Below, piece by piece: positions 41,528 to 49,609 of a stretch of DNA of 64,000 nt; the stretch's first letter is position 1, and each line of letters begins with the position of its first letter. Below the pieces are notes generated by a model. It was not told the DNA's origin and searched no databases. It saw only the letters and a list, made by a program, of their open reading frames with translations. This DNA comes from Streptomyces flavofungini. GTDB lineage: Bacteria; Actinomycetota; Actinomycetes; Streptomycetales; Streptomycetaceae. The position numbers were made by a program, and so were the translations under genes. Where the stretch lies: the NCBI RefSeq assembly GCF_014650815.1, contig NZ_BMVR01000009.1, positions 310,001 to 374,000 on the forward strand, given 5' to 3'.

Positions 41528-41649
41528 GTGGCGGGGGGCGCCGTCTGTGGGCTCCGGCCCGCGCGGCTCCGCCGGTGTCGGCTCCGCCTGTTCGGGACGG
41601 GGCCCTTCTTGACGCTTGATGTGGAAACTCTCGAAATGGTGGTTCACCG

Positions 41650-42615
41650 ATGAACAGCAGGACGCGTCGCGCGCGACGGATGGCAGGGGCGGCCACGGCC
41701 GTCGTGGCGCTGACCGCGGGTCTCACCGCGTGCGGCGGCGACAGCCTGGAGGACGACAAGGGGTCCGACGGCGGCGGCAAGGGCAAGGTCGTGGTGGGCT
41801 CGGCGCGGTTCACCGAGCAGAAGGTCCTCGCCGAGCTGTACGCGGGCGTCCTGCGCGACGCCGGGTACGACGCGTCGGTCAAGACCGTGCAGAACCGCGA
41901 GGTGTACGAGCCCGAGCTGAAGAAGGGCTCCATCGACGTGGCGCCCGAATACGCCGCCACGCTCACGGAATTCCTCAACCTGAAGAAGAACGGCGCGGAC
42001 GCCAAGCCGGTCGCCTCCAGCGATCTCGACGCGACCTACGGCCAGCTCACCAAGCTCGCCGACGGGCGCGGTCTGAAGGCACTCCCGGCTGGTGAGGCCG
42101 TGGACCAGAACGCCTTCGCGGTGACCGAGGATTACGCCGAGGAGCACAAGCTCAAGACGCTTTCCGATCTTGGAAAGTCCGGCGAGAAGGTCCGCATCGC
42201 CGCCGGTGACGAATGCGAGACGCGGCCGTTCTGCGCGCCCGGCCTCAAGAAGAAGTACGGCATCGACGTCTCCGGAATCGACCCCAAGGGCGTCGGCACC
42301 ACCCAGTCCAAGCAGGCCGTGAAGAACGGCACCGACCAGCTCGTCCTGACGACGACCACCGACGCGACGCTGAAGAACTTCGGCCTCGTGATCCTGGAGG
42401 ACGACAAGAAGCTCCAGAACGCCGACAACATCCTTCCCGTGGTCAACGAGAAGTCGGCGGGCGACAAGAAGATAGCCGCGGCCCTCGCCAAGGTCACCAA
42501 GACCCTCACGACGGACGATCTCATCGAACTCAACCGCAAGGTCGACGCCGAGCGCGAGAAGGAAGCGGATGTCGCCAAGGAGTATCTGGAGTCGAAGGGG
42601 CTGATCAAGAAGTAG
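41650..42615 (+). CDS. opuCC: Betaine/choline-type substrate-binding lipoprotein (OpuCC)
   Basis: The 321-residue precursor has twin arginines in RTRRARRM and lipobox LTAC with Cys28, so it is membrane-anchored outside. The OpuAC-type domain begins VVVGSARFTEQKVLAELYAGVLRDAGY and contains LKKGSIDVAPEYAATLTEFLN (two parts), with aromatic residues that could cage a quaternary amine. It delivers substrate to the OpuCB/OpuCD permeases. The order opuCA divergent from opuCB-opuCD-opuCC is a rearrangement of the usual single operon. Confidence 0.93.
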   Translation: MNSRTRRARRMAGAATAVVALTAGLTACGGDSLEDDKGSDGGGKGKVVVGSARFTEQKVLAELYAGVLRDAGYDASVKTVQNREVYEPELKKGSIDVAPEYAATLTEFLNLKKNGADAKPVASSDLDATYGQLTKLADGRGLKALPAGEAVDQNAFAVTEDYAEEHKLKTLSDLGKSGEKVRIAAGDECETRPFCAPGLKKKYGIDVSGIDPKGVGTTQSKQAVKNGTDQLVLTTTTDATLKNFGLVILEDDKKLQNADNILPVVNEKSAGDKKIAAALAKVTKTLTTDDLIELNRKVDAEREKEADVAKEYLESKGLIKK

Positions 42616-42858
42616 GTCCCGCGGACGGCCCGGGGGTGCGCTCCGCGCGGTCCCGGGCCAGGCCGAACTCCAGGCCCTCGCGGAGCCTTCGCGGCGGAAT
42701 GCGGAAGCGGCGCGCGCCGGGTTGCGGAATCCGCGCGGAGGAGATGGAGTGACGCTTCCAGAGGAAGTGGCTCGGCGGGGTGGGGAGTTGTGGTGGGGGT
42801 ACCGGGAATTTGGCGGGCGGGGCACCAGACTTCGCCTACGCGCGGTAAGTTTCTGGCC

Positions 42859-44163
42859 ATGCCACGTGGACGTCACCGCCATTCCCCACCACTGCACAGG
42901 CTGCTTCCTCCGTCGGCGGTCGCAGGCTTCTCCCTCGTCTGCGCCGGCGGCGCCTGGATGTTCTCGGAACCAGTCGTGCTGCGCGGCCTCGCCGCCGCGG
43001 CGGCCGCGAGCGCCGTCATCGGCTCCGTCGTCATGCGTCAGTGGGACCGGGCGGCCGGCAAACGGGTCGCTGAGCTGGGCCGGGCCCGGGCCAGCGACGA
43101 GTGGCGCTACGACGAGCGGATAGCCGAGGCCGAGTCCGACCTCGAGGAGTCGCGCGAACTGCGCACCAAGCTGGAGGGCAAGCTGCGCTCCAAGCGGGCC
43201 GAGCTCGCGGCCCTCCGCAACGAGCACGCGGCGCTGCTGCGGCGGTACGCGACGGCGGAGACCGAGCGCGCCAGCGCCCTCGAAGGACGACGACTGCTGG
43301 CCATCGAGGCGACCACGCCTACGCGGGCGTTGCCGCCGGGGGCGGCGGGGGACGGCGGCGAGGCGGGGGCTTCTGCGGCGGGGGACGGGGCTGCGGATTC
43401 CGCTTCTTCGGCTGAGTCGGTCGAGGCTGAGCTGTCTGTTGAGTCTGCTGAGGGTGCGCGGTTGGTCGAGTCCGGCGAGGGTGCGTCGCCCGCTGAGGCT
43501 GCTTCGTCCGCCGAGGTGGCGGGGCCCGCTGAGGCCCCGGAGTCCTCCGGGACCGCCCGCGTGGCGGTCCGCCCTGGTGCCAGTCCGACGCCCTCGCTGT
43601 ACGGGCGCGCCAACGACGCGCTCGACCGGCTGGCGCGGGCGGCGACCGTGGCGGGGCCCGCGGTTGCGGATGACGGCCTCGACGCCGGTGAAGTCGCCGA
43701 CGTAGCCGACGTTTCCCACGGTGCCGATGCCTCCGACGCCGCCGGTGCCCCCGACGACGTGGACGGCGGTGACGGCCAGGGGAAGCCCGCGGCGGCCGAC
43801 GGGCACGGGCACGAGCGTGCGGTCGCCGGTCACTTCGCGGTTCCCACCGCGGCGGCCGTGGTGCCGCCCGCGCGGGTGCGGCGGCCTGCCGGGGAGGGCG
43901 GCTTCGACTTCTTCGGTACGAAGAGCACGTCCGCCAAGAGTGTGGCTCCGGCCGCCCTGGAATCCGTCCAGAACGAGGACCTCGCTGACGTCGTCGGCGA
44001 AGAGGCCCTCGCCGTGCACAAGGCCGAGGCCGAGGCCGAGTTCAGGCCGTCGGACGCGGCGACGGACGCCGAGCGGGGGGTCGGCCAGGTCATCGACCTG
44101 ACGGCCCACGACGAGACGGAGCAGATCGACGTCGAGGGGTTGCGCACCGCACTGCGCGCGTAG
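42859..44163 (+). CDS. Membrane-anchored coiled-coil protein of unknown function
   Basis: The 434-residue protein starts with a basic stretch (MPRGRHRHSPPLHR). Two adjacent hydrophobic segments (~18-35 and ~40-58) follow, and then a predicted coiled coil of ~80 residues rich in Ala, Arg and Glu (ASDEWRYDERIAEAESDLEE, LRTKLEGKLRSKRAELAALR). The remaining half is low-complexity Ala/Gly/Glu/Ser/Val with no recognised domain, ending VIDLTAHDETEQIDVEGLRTALRA (two parts). It resembles conserved Streptomyces membrane proteins without known function. The ATG at 42859 is the best start. The low-complexity region probably evolves quickly. Confidence 0.75.
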   Translation: MPRGRHRHSPPLHRLLPPSAVAGFSLVCAGGAWMFSEPVVLRGLAAAAAASAVIGSVVMRQWDRAAGKRVAELGRARASDEWRYDERIAEAESDLEESRELRTKLEGKLRSKRAELAALRNEHAALLRRYATAETERASALEGRRLLAIEATTPTRALPPGAAGDGGEAGASAAGDGAADSASSAESVEAELSVESAEGARLVESGEGASPAEAASSAEVAGPAEAPESSGTARVAVRPGASPTPSLYGRANDALDRLARAATVAGPAVADDGLDAGEVADVADVSHGADASDAAGAPDDVDGGDGQGKPAAADGHGHERAVAGHFAVPTAAAVVPPARVRRPAGEGGFDFFGTKSTSAKSVAPAALESVQNEDLADVVGEEALAVHKAEAEAEFRPSDAATDAERGVGQVIDLTAHDETEQIDVEGLRTALRA

Positions 44164-44190
44164 CGTTCCCCTGGCCGGGGGCGCCCTGGG

Positions 44191-44608
44191 CCGACCGCCG
44201 CTTGCGCGTCGGCCTTTCCCCCACCCGCCCGCCCGTCGCTGTGGGACGCGGGGCGCCGTCCGGCGCTGGTGGTCCTGCGTGGCCTCGTCGCCGAGTTGCC
44301 GTGCGCCCTCCCCCGACCGCCGCTGCGCGACGGCCGATCTCCCACCCGCCCACCCGTTTCTGTAGGACGCGGCGCACCGTTCAGCCCTAGGGCGCTTCTG
44401 ATGGTTCTTGGTCGGCCGCCAGGGAGATCGTCGGCGCAACGGGAGCTGCCCCGCGAGGTGCTGCTCGCCCCGGCGCCCACACCCGTGACAGCCATCTGAC
44501 GGTTTCAAGAGCCGTCAGAAACGCCCTAGCCGTGCCCGTGTGCCCGCGTCGCCGAGTTGCCGTGCGCCTTCCGCCGACCCGTTTCTGTAGGACGCGGCGC
44601 GCTGCGGG
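44191..44608. repeat. ~120-bp degenerate duplication interrupted by a MITE
   Basis: Copy A begins CCGACCGCCGC at 44191. Copy B begins with the same 11 bases at 44313 and runs to about 44386, is interrupted by the element at 44391-44525, and resumes with CGTCGCCGAGTTGCCGTGCGCC at about 44549-44570. A third partial copy holds GTTTCTGTAGGACGCGGCGC (44581-44600), also present in copy B at 44356-44375. Confidence 0.6.
44387..44529. mobile_element. 135-bp MITE-like element with CTAG target duplication
   Basis: CTAG at 44387-44390 and 44526-44529 flank a 135-bp segment (44391-44525). Its ends are inverted repeats: GGCGCTTCTGATGGTTCTTG on the left and, on the complementary strand, GGCGTTTCTGACGGCTCTTG on the right (17 of 20 match). 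There is no transposase gene. A CTAG duplication is typical of IS5-group (IS427-like) elements, so this is probably a non-autonomous derivative, inserted into copy B of the older duplication. Confidence 0.65.
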
Positions 44609-44782
44609 GCGTTGGTGGTGCCGCGTGCCTGCGGGCCGGAGCGGCTGTGTTCCTGCGGGCTAGATCCGCCTCGCACCGCCGGGCGTTGGTGGTGCCACGT
44701 GTCCTACGGCCGGAGTCGCTTCACGCCTGCGGGCCAGAGTCGCCTAGCACCGCCGGGCGTTGGTAGTGCCACGCGCCCTACG
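44609..44782. repeat. 74-bp tandem repeat, two full units and one partial
   Basis: Units begin GCGTTGGTGGTGCC at 44609 and 44683, and GCGTTGGTAGTGCC at 44757. The spacing is exactly 74 bp. The third copy changes after ~26 bp into the 24-bp repeat. Confidence 0.8.
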
Positions 44783-45046
44783 GCCAGAGCCGCCCCGTGC
44801 CCGCGTGCCAGAGCCGCCCCGTGCCCGCGTGCCAGAGCCGCCCCGTGCCCGCGTGCCAGAGTCGCTGCGTGCCTGCGTGCCGGGGTCGCTGCGTGCCTGC
44901 GTGCCGGGGTCGCTGCGTGCCTGCGTGCCGGGGTCGCTGCGTGCCTGCGTGCCGGGGTCGCTGCGTGCCTGCGTGCCGGAGCCGCCCCGCGCCCGCGTGC
45001 CGGGGTCGCCCCGCGCCCGCGTGCCGGAGTCGCCCCGCGCCCGCAC
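44783..45046. repeat. Eleven 24-bp tandem repeats (minisatellite)
   Basis: Eleven units of exactly 24 bp run from 44783 to 45046. Three subtypes form blocks: units 1-3 begin GCCAGAGCCGCCCCGTGCCC, units 5-8 are identical and begin GCCGGGGTCGCTGCGTGCCT, and units 9-11 begin GCCGG and contain CGCCCCGCGCCCGC. Unit 4 is a hybrid. The array ends 15 bp before the stop codon of the convergent PH-domain gene. Confidence 0.92.
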
Positions 45047-45061
45047 CCGCACCCGCGCCCC

Positions 45062-46594
45062 TCAACCCCCCACCCCACCCACCATCCACCGATCCGGCAA
45101 CGCCTCCCGTCGCCCCGTCCGGGACCGTTCCGCCTGGGCGCGCAGGAGTTCTGTGGCCTCCGCCGTGCCCCGTAGCCGTGCTGTCACCGTCTTGTTGGCC
45201 CCGGTGTCCACCTTGACGTCGGCGACGTCCTTGAAGCGCTCCCAAGGGCCCTGGGCCAGCCTTACGCTCTGGACCTTCGCGTGCGGGACCAGGGAGAGGC
45301 GGCGGCGGAGGAGGCCGTGGCGGGCTGCGAAGACCGCGTCGGTGACCGCGAGGCCGTAGCCGTGCCACCACACCGGGACGCACCAGGCCGCGCGTTTGGG
45401 CGGGCGGGAGAGTTCGCTCGCCGCCGGGACCCGGGCCCCGGGCAGGACCTGGGCGATCACCGACTCGGCGAGTGCGCGCGGGGCGACCGGGACCAGCACG
45501 CTGTTGGACGAACCGGCCACGTCCAGCTCGACCCGGACCCAGTCCAGGCGGCGCCACAGCATCGGCTCGACGACGTGGACCGTCTGCACGCGCCCCGGCG
45601 GCACCGTCTCGTGCGCCTTGTCGAGCAGCCCGTGGTCGATGCGCAGGCCGTCCGGCGACTCGCCCACCCGCCAGTCGTACTCCGCGATGAACCGGCCCAC
45701 ACTGCTCGCGAACGCGCCGCCCAGCATGGGCAGCGCGGTCGCGATGACCGTCCACGCGTTGTGCGTGATCAGCCACAGGAACGTCGGGACGACGAGCGCG
45801 GCCACCAGGAGCACCCAAGGCGCGCCGGTCAGGAGCAGCGACACGGCAAGCATCCGGGGCTCCACGTGCAGCAGGTTGCGTACCGGCGCCTCGCCGACCT
45901 CGCGGGCCGTCTCCGGGGCGAAACCGGCCGCCCGCGCGAGCAGTTCGGCGCGCAGCGCGGCGGCGTGCTTCTCGTCGAGGTAGGCCAGCTCGTCCTTCTT
46001 CTCGGTGCCGACGACGTCCAGTTTGAGCTTGGCCACGCCCACGAGACGGGCCGCGAGCGGCTGGGTCACGTCGACGGCCTGGATCCGGTCGAGCCGGATG
46101 TGCGCGGTGCGCCGGAACAGCAGCCCGGTGCGGATGCGCAACTCCGTGTCGGTGACGGCGAAGTGCGTGAACCACCAGCTCAGGAAGCCGTACAGGGCGC
46201 CGCCCACGACCACAGCCGTGGCGCCGAGGGCGAGCGTCGTCGTGGTCAGTTCGGACAGGCGGCGCTGCGTGCCGTCCGGGTCGTGGAAGGCCCAGCCGAC
46301 GAGGATCGCGACGGGCGCCCACGCGCGACGCAGGGGCGTCACGGGGTGCAGCCGCCGCTCCCGTACGTCTTCGGAGGGTGGCGGTACGGAGGATTCCGGG
46401 TGCGGCCCGGCTTCGGCGGGCGGTGCGCTGCCGGGATGCGGCGCTGCGGCTTCGGGGGGCGTCGGTGCGTCGGTGGGGTGGGGTACGCCGTCGGGCGGCG
46501 GCGCTGCCTCGCGGGCCGGGTCGTCCGCCGCGGACGGCGGCACGCGCGCGGGCGCCCGCGCGTCGTCCTGTTCCCGCTCCCGCGCCCCGCTCAC
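45062..46594 (-). CDS. PH-domain membrane protein (YdbT-like)
   Basis: The 510-residue protein has an acidic, Pro/Ala-rich N-terminal region (~1-75). Helix pairs and repeated bacterial PH (bPH2) domains follow. The first domain begins after FLSWWFTHFAVTDTELRIRTG and contains RTAHIRLDRIQAVDVTQPLAARL; a second contains WRVGESPDGLRIDHGLL and VPPGRVQTVHVVEPML; a third follows near YGLAVTDAVFAARHGLLRRR. This is the YdbT arrangement, paired with a YdbS-like gene upstream. The GTG at 46594 overlaps that gene's TGA. The function in the membrane is unknown. Confidence 0.87.
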   Translation of the reverse strand: MSGAREREQDDARAPARVPPSAADDPAREAAPPPDGVPHPTDAPTPPEAAAPHPGSAPPAEAGPHPESSVPPPSEDVRERRLHPVTPLRRAWAPVAILVGWAFHDPDGTQRRLSELTTTTLALGATAVVVGGALYGFLSWWFTHFAVTDTELRIRTGLLFRRTAHIRLDRIQAVDVTQPLAARLVGVAKLKLDVVGTEKKDELAYLDEKHAAALRAELLARAAGFAPETAREVGEAPVRNLLHVEPRMLAVSLLLTGAPWVLLVAALVVPTFLWLITHNAWTVIATALPMLGGAFASSVGRFIAEYDWRVGESPDGLRIDHGLLDKAHETVPPGRVQTVHVVEPMLWRRLDWVRVELDVAGSSNSVLVPVAPRALAESVIAQVLPGARVPAASELSRPPKRAAWCVPVWWHGYGLAVTDAVFAARHGLLRRRLSLVPHAKVQSVRLAQGPWERFKDVADVKVDTGANKTVTARLRGTAEATELLRAQAERSRTGRREALPDRWMVGGVGG

Positions 46595-47106
46595 AGCCCC
46601 GCCGATCGGGCCTCGCCGAGCTCCGTGAGGCGGTCGCGCAGGCGCTCGGCCTCCTTGGGGTCGAGGCCGGGGATGCGGGCGTCCGTGGCGGCGGCGGCCG
46701 TGTGCAGCTGGACGCCGGCCAGGCCGAAGTACCGCTCCACGGGGCCGGACGTGACCTCGACGAGCTGCATGCGGCCGTACGGCACGATCGTCTCCTCGCG
46801 CCACAGCACGCCCCGGCTGATGAGGAGGTCGTCGGCCCGCTCGGCGTACCGCCACGACCGCCAGTTGCGTCCGAGCAGCACCCAGCCCCAGGCCGCGAGC
46901 GCCAGCGGCAGCGCCGCGAAGGCCGCCCACCCGGGCCCCGCGAACAGCCCGAGCAGCACGCCGAGCGCCACCGCGAGCGGCACCAGCCACACCACGAGCA
47001 GCATCCGGCGCATGGTCAGCACTCCGCGCGGCAGCCCGGTCCACACGGGCGGCGCGTGGCGCTCCTCCGTGGTTCCCCCTGGCCCCGACCCCGTCCCGGT
47101 CTCCAT
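46591..47106 (-). CDS. PH-domain membrane protein (YdbS-like)
   Basis: The 171-residue protein has two helices (~32-65: RRMLLVVWLVPLAVALGVLL, then FAALPLALAAWGWVLLG). One bPH2 domain follows, with YAERADDLLISRGVLWREETIVPYGRMQLVEVTSGPVERYFGLAGVQLHT (seen as several conserved pieces). It is the small partner of the YdbT-like protein encoded next, with GTGA overlap. The ATG at 47106 is the first sensible start. It is divergent from the orphan nuoD gene, with 126 bp between. Confidence 0.87.
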   Translation of the reverse strand: METGTGSGPGGTTEERHAPPVWTGLPRGVLTMRRMLLVVWLVPLAVALGVLLGLFAGPGWAAFAALPLALAAWGWVLLGRNWRSWRYAERADDLLISRGVLWREETIVPYGRMQLVEVTSGPVERYFGLAGVQLHTAAAATDARIPGLDPKEAERLRDRLTELGEARSAGL

Positions 47107-47220
47107 GCCTCAAGACTACGTAGGGGATCCGACAGCGGTGCGGTCGCGCGTGCGGGATGGGGCGGCGGTGATGCGGGCCCGCGTACGGGATCTGACCGCG
47201 GCGCCGCGGCGGACGTACGA

Positions 47221-47226
47221 CAGACT
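47221..47226 (+). promoter_or_regulatory. -10 element CAGACT, leaderless promoter candidate
   Basis: CAGACT ends 6 nt before the ATG at 47233. GGGGGC lies between but is too close to act as a ribosome-binding site. Confidence 0.3.
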
Positions 47227-47232
47227 GGGGGC

Positions 47233-48429
47233 ATGAGCCCCACGACGGAGCACACGCCCACGACGCGGCCGCCGCGGACGACGGCACCCGCCGAGACCAC
47301 GTTCGGCATCGGCGGTGCCGCCGAGAGCACCGACATGGTGCTCAACATCGGCCCCCAGCACCCGTCCACGCACGGCGTGCTGCGCCTGCGCCTCGTCCTC
47401 GACGGCGAGCGGATCGAGCACGCGGAGCCGGTCATCGGCTATATGCACCGCGGGGCGGAGAAGCTCTTCGAGGCGCGCGACTACCGGCAGATCGTGATGC
47501 TGGCCAACCGCCACGACTGGCTGTCGGCGTTCTCGAACGAGCTGGGCGTGGTCATGGCCGTCGAGCGGATGCTCGGCATGGAGGTGCCCGCGCGCGCGGT
47601 GTGGACGCGCACGCTCCTCGCGGAGCTGAACCGGGTCCTGAACCACCTGATGTTCCTCGGCTCCTACCCGCTGGAGCTGGGCGGCATCACCCCGGTCTTC
47701 TACGCCTTCCGGGAGCGCGAAGAGCTGCAGAACGTCATGGAGGAGATCTCCGGCGGCCGCATGCACTACATGTTCAACCGGGTCGGCGGCCTCAAGGAGG
47801 ACCTGCCCGCGGGCTGGACCACGCGCGCGCGGGCGGCCGTCGCCGCGGTGCGCTCCCGCATGGACGTGTACGACCGGCTCGTGCTCGGCAACGAGATCTT
47901 CCGGGGACGCACCCGCGGCGTCGGCGTGCTCTCCGGAGAGGCGGTGCATGCCTACGGAGTGAGCGGTCCCATCGCCCGTGCCTCCGGAGTGGACTTCGAC
48001 CTGCGCCGCGACGAGCCGTATCTGGCGTACGGCGAGCTTGCCGACGTCCTGAAGGTCGTGACCCGCGAGGAGGGCGACTGTCTGGCCCGCTTCGAGTGCC
48101 TCCTGGAGCAGACCCACAACGCCCTCGACCTCGCGGACGCCTGCCTGGACCGCGTCGTCGACCTGCCGCAGGGGCCGATCAACCAGCGCCTGCCGAAGGT
48201 CCTGAAGGCCCCCGAGGGCCACACGTACGCCTGGACCGAGAACCCGCTGGGCATCAACGGCTACTACCTGGTGTCCAAGGGCGAGAAGACGCCGTACCGG
48301 CTGAAGCTGCGCTCGGCCTCGTACAACAACATCCAGGCGCTGGCGGAACTCCTGCCGGGGCAGCTCGTCGCCGACATGGTGGCGATCCTCGGATCGCTCT
48401 TCTTCGTAGTCGGTGACATCGACAAGTAG
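47233..48429 (+). CDS. nuoD2: Orphan NuoD-like NADH-quinone oxidoreductase 49-kDa subunit
   Basis: The 398-residue protein aligns with NuoD/NDUFS2 from LNIGPQHPSTHGVLRLRLVL to VGDIDK, but no other complex I gene is near. Compared with Thermus Nqo4 as remembered, the quinone-binding His is kept (His47) while the quinone-binding Tyr87 is replaced by Trp96 (RHDW for RMDY). The N2-proximal Arg is kept (Arg93). The Arg of the HRG motif (Arg73), which corresponds to NDUFS2 Arg85, is also kept. It may be an alternative or regulatory subunit. The convergent neighbour encodes a NDUFAF7-type methyltransferase. Confidence 0.88.
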   Translation: MSPTTEHTPTTRPPRTTAPAETTFGIGGAAESTDMVLNIGPQHPSTHGVLRLRLVLDGERIEHAEPVIGYMHRGAEKLFEARDYRQIVMLANRHDWLSAFSNELGVVMAVERMLGMEVPARAVWTRTLLAELNRVLNHLMFLGSYPLELGGITPVFYAFREREELQNVMEEISGGRMHYMFNRVGGLKEDLPAGWTTRARAAVAAVRSRMDVYDRLVLGNEIFRGRTRGVGVLSGEAVHAYGVSGPIARASGVDFDLRRDEPYLAYGELADVLKVVTREEGDCLARFECLLEQTHNALDLADACLDRVVDLPQGPINQRLPKVLKAPEGHTYAWTENPLGINGYYLVSKGEKTPYRLKLRSASYNNIQALAELLPGQLVADMVAILGSLFFVVGDIDK

Positions 48430-48466
48430 TCGGTGACATCGACGAGCTGTCGGTGATTTTGGTGAG
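48407..48466. repeat. 20-bp tandem repeat over the nuoD2 stop codon
   Basis: Units 48407-48426 and 48427-48446 read TAGTCGGTGACATCGAC(A/G)AG; the third, 48447-48466, is degenerate. The second unit begins with the TAG stop codon itself. The reading frame changes between units 1 and 2. Confidence 0.88.
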
Positions 48467-48483
48467 CAGCGGCCTGGGGGCCT

Positions 48484-49503
48484 TCAGGGCGTGAGTACGT
48501 CCTGCAGGTCCAGGTCCACCGGCTGTGCCAGCCAGCCGAAGTCGCCGAGGCCGCCGGGCGCCGTCAGCTCCGCGGCCTCTCCCGCGCGGGCCAGGGCCCG
48601 TACGTAGGCGGCCGGGTCGCTGGAGGCGAGGGACAGGGGCGGGCGGTCGCCGGAGACGCCCAGGGCGCGCAGGGCGGCGCGCTGGGTGAGGAGCAGGGCG
48701 CCGGGCAGGGCGCACGCGTCCAGGGCGACGTGCGCGGTGATGTCGCGGCTGCCGTCCGGGACGGGCGGCTCCTCGCGGCCCGCGCGGAAGCCCGTCAACG
48801 TACCGAAGGGCGGCCGGTTGTCGCGGCTGTGGGCGTAGTCCACGGCGACCGCGAGCCCGCGCGTGAGCGTGGCCAGGGCCGCCGTCCACGCCTCGTCCCG
48901 GAGGCGGCCGATCTCCGCGCGCTGGCCCGCCTCCGTGCCGAGCGGCCACCAGCGCGCGAGCCACGCGGCGTCGGGCCCGGCCACCGGGCCGCCGAGTTCC
49001 TCGGTGCCGTCGGCGCGTACGAGGACCTGGCGCACCGCGCCGTCGGGCGCCCGTTCGGCCACGTCAAGGGGGACGTTGTCGAGCCACTCGTTGGCGAAGA
49101 GCAGGCCGGTCACGTCGGCCGGGGGCGCCGCGCGCCACTCGATCACCGGGTCGAGGCCCTCGGGGCGCTCGGCGCGCTCCACCGCGTACGCGCGCGTGCG
49201 TGCCGCCACGTCGGCGGGCAGCGCCGCGAGGACGCCCGCCGTCAGCTCGCCGCGGCCCGCGCCCATGTCCACGAACGCCAGCTCCTCGGGCTGCCCCAGC
49301 GCGGCGTCGACGCGGCACAGGAGCCCGGCCACGGCGTCCGCGAACAGGGGCGAGGCGTGCACGGAGGTGCGGAAGTGGCCCGCGGGTCCCTCCGGGCGCC
49401 GATAGAAGCCCTCCGGGCCGTACAGGGCCTCCTCCATGGCTTCCCGCCAGCCGCGCGGCGCGCCGCCTGGCGCTCGCGGCGCTCCCCGTACCTCATTCGT
49501 CAC
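48484..49503 (-). CDS. SAM-dependent methyltransferase, MidA/NDUFAF7 family
   Basis: The 339-residue protein shows the COG1565 layout: WREAMEEALYGPEGFYRRPEG (two parts), HFRTSVHASPLFADAVAGLL, motif I FVDMGAGRGELTAGVLAALP, LLFANEWLDNVPLDV and VAVDYAHSRDNRPPFGTLTGFR (two parts). In mitochondria NDUFAF7 symmetrically dimethylates Arg85 of NDUFS2, the NuoD homologue. This gene faces an orphan nuoD with that Arg preserved, so a modifying role is an attractive inference. The ATG at 49503 is the first in the frame. Confidence 0.87.
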   Translation of the reverse strand: MTNEVRGAPRAPGGAPRGWREAMEEALYGPEGFYRRPEGPAGHFRTSVHASPLFADAVAGLLCRVDAALGQPEELAFVDMGAGRGELTAGVLAALPADVAARTRAYAVERAERPEGLDPVIEWRAAPPADVTGLLFANEWLDNVPLDVAERAPDGAVRQVLVRADGTEELGGPVAGPDAAWLARWWPLGTEAGQRAEIGRLRDEAWTAALATLTRGLAVAVDYAHSRDNRPPFGTLTGFRAGREEPPVPDGSRDITAHVALDACALPGALLLTQRAALRALGVSGDRPPLSLASSDPAAYVRALARAGEAAELTAPGGLGDFGWLAQPVDLDLQDVLTP

Positions 49504-49596
49504 ATCGAGAAGGTTATGCGGGCCTCCACCTTGCGGAGTACGAGGCGGCCGTACGGATCGGACCTCCGGTTGACCCGAGGGGCCCGACGGGTTGCC

Positions 49597-49602
49597 TACG
49601 CT
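49597..49602 (+). promoter_or_regulatory. -10 element TACGCT, leaderless promoter candidate
   Basis: TACGCT ends 7 nt before the GTG at 49610. TTGACC at 49570-49575 is a possible -35 with a long 21-bp spacer. Confidence 0.4.
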
Positions 49603-49609
49603 GGGTTAC

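Larger units (their letters stand above)
44164..45061. other. 898-bp gene-free, repeat-filled convergent junction
   Basis: No gene is supported here. All six frames have long open stretches only because the repeats lack stops and have lengths divisible by three. It contains a ~120-bp degenerate duplication, a 135-bp MITE-like element, 74-bp tandem units and eleven 24-bp units. It lies between a convergent membrane-protein gene and a PH-domain gene. Confidence 0.75.

Noticed and set aside
43830..44495. Minus-strand frame through the MITE as a transposase remnant
   Set aside because: It shows no DDE motif or recognisable transposase segment and mostly antisenses the coiled-coil gene.
44783..45046. 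CRISPR array
   Set aside because: Units are directly adjacent with no unique spacers and no cas genes; it is a minisatellite.
44612..45359. Open frames through the 24-bp repeat array, such as a protein rich in ACVPGSLR repeats
   Set aside because: The 24-bp period and absence of stops open every frame; there is no ribosome-binding site, no normal composition and no domain.
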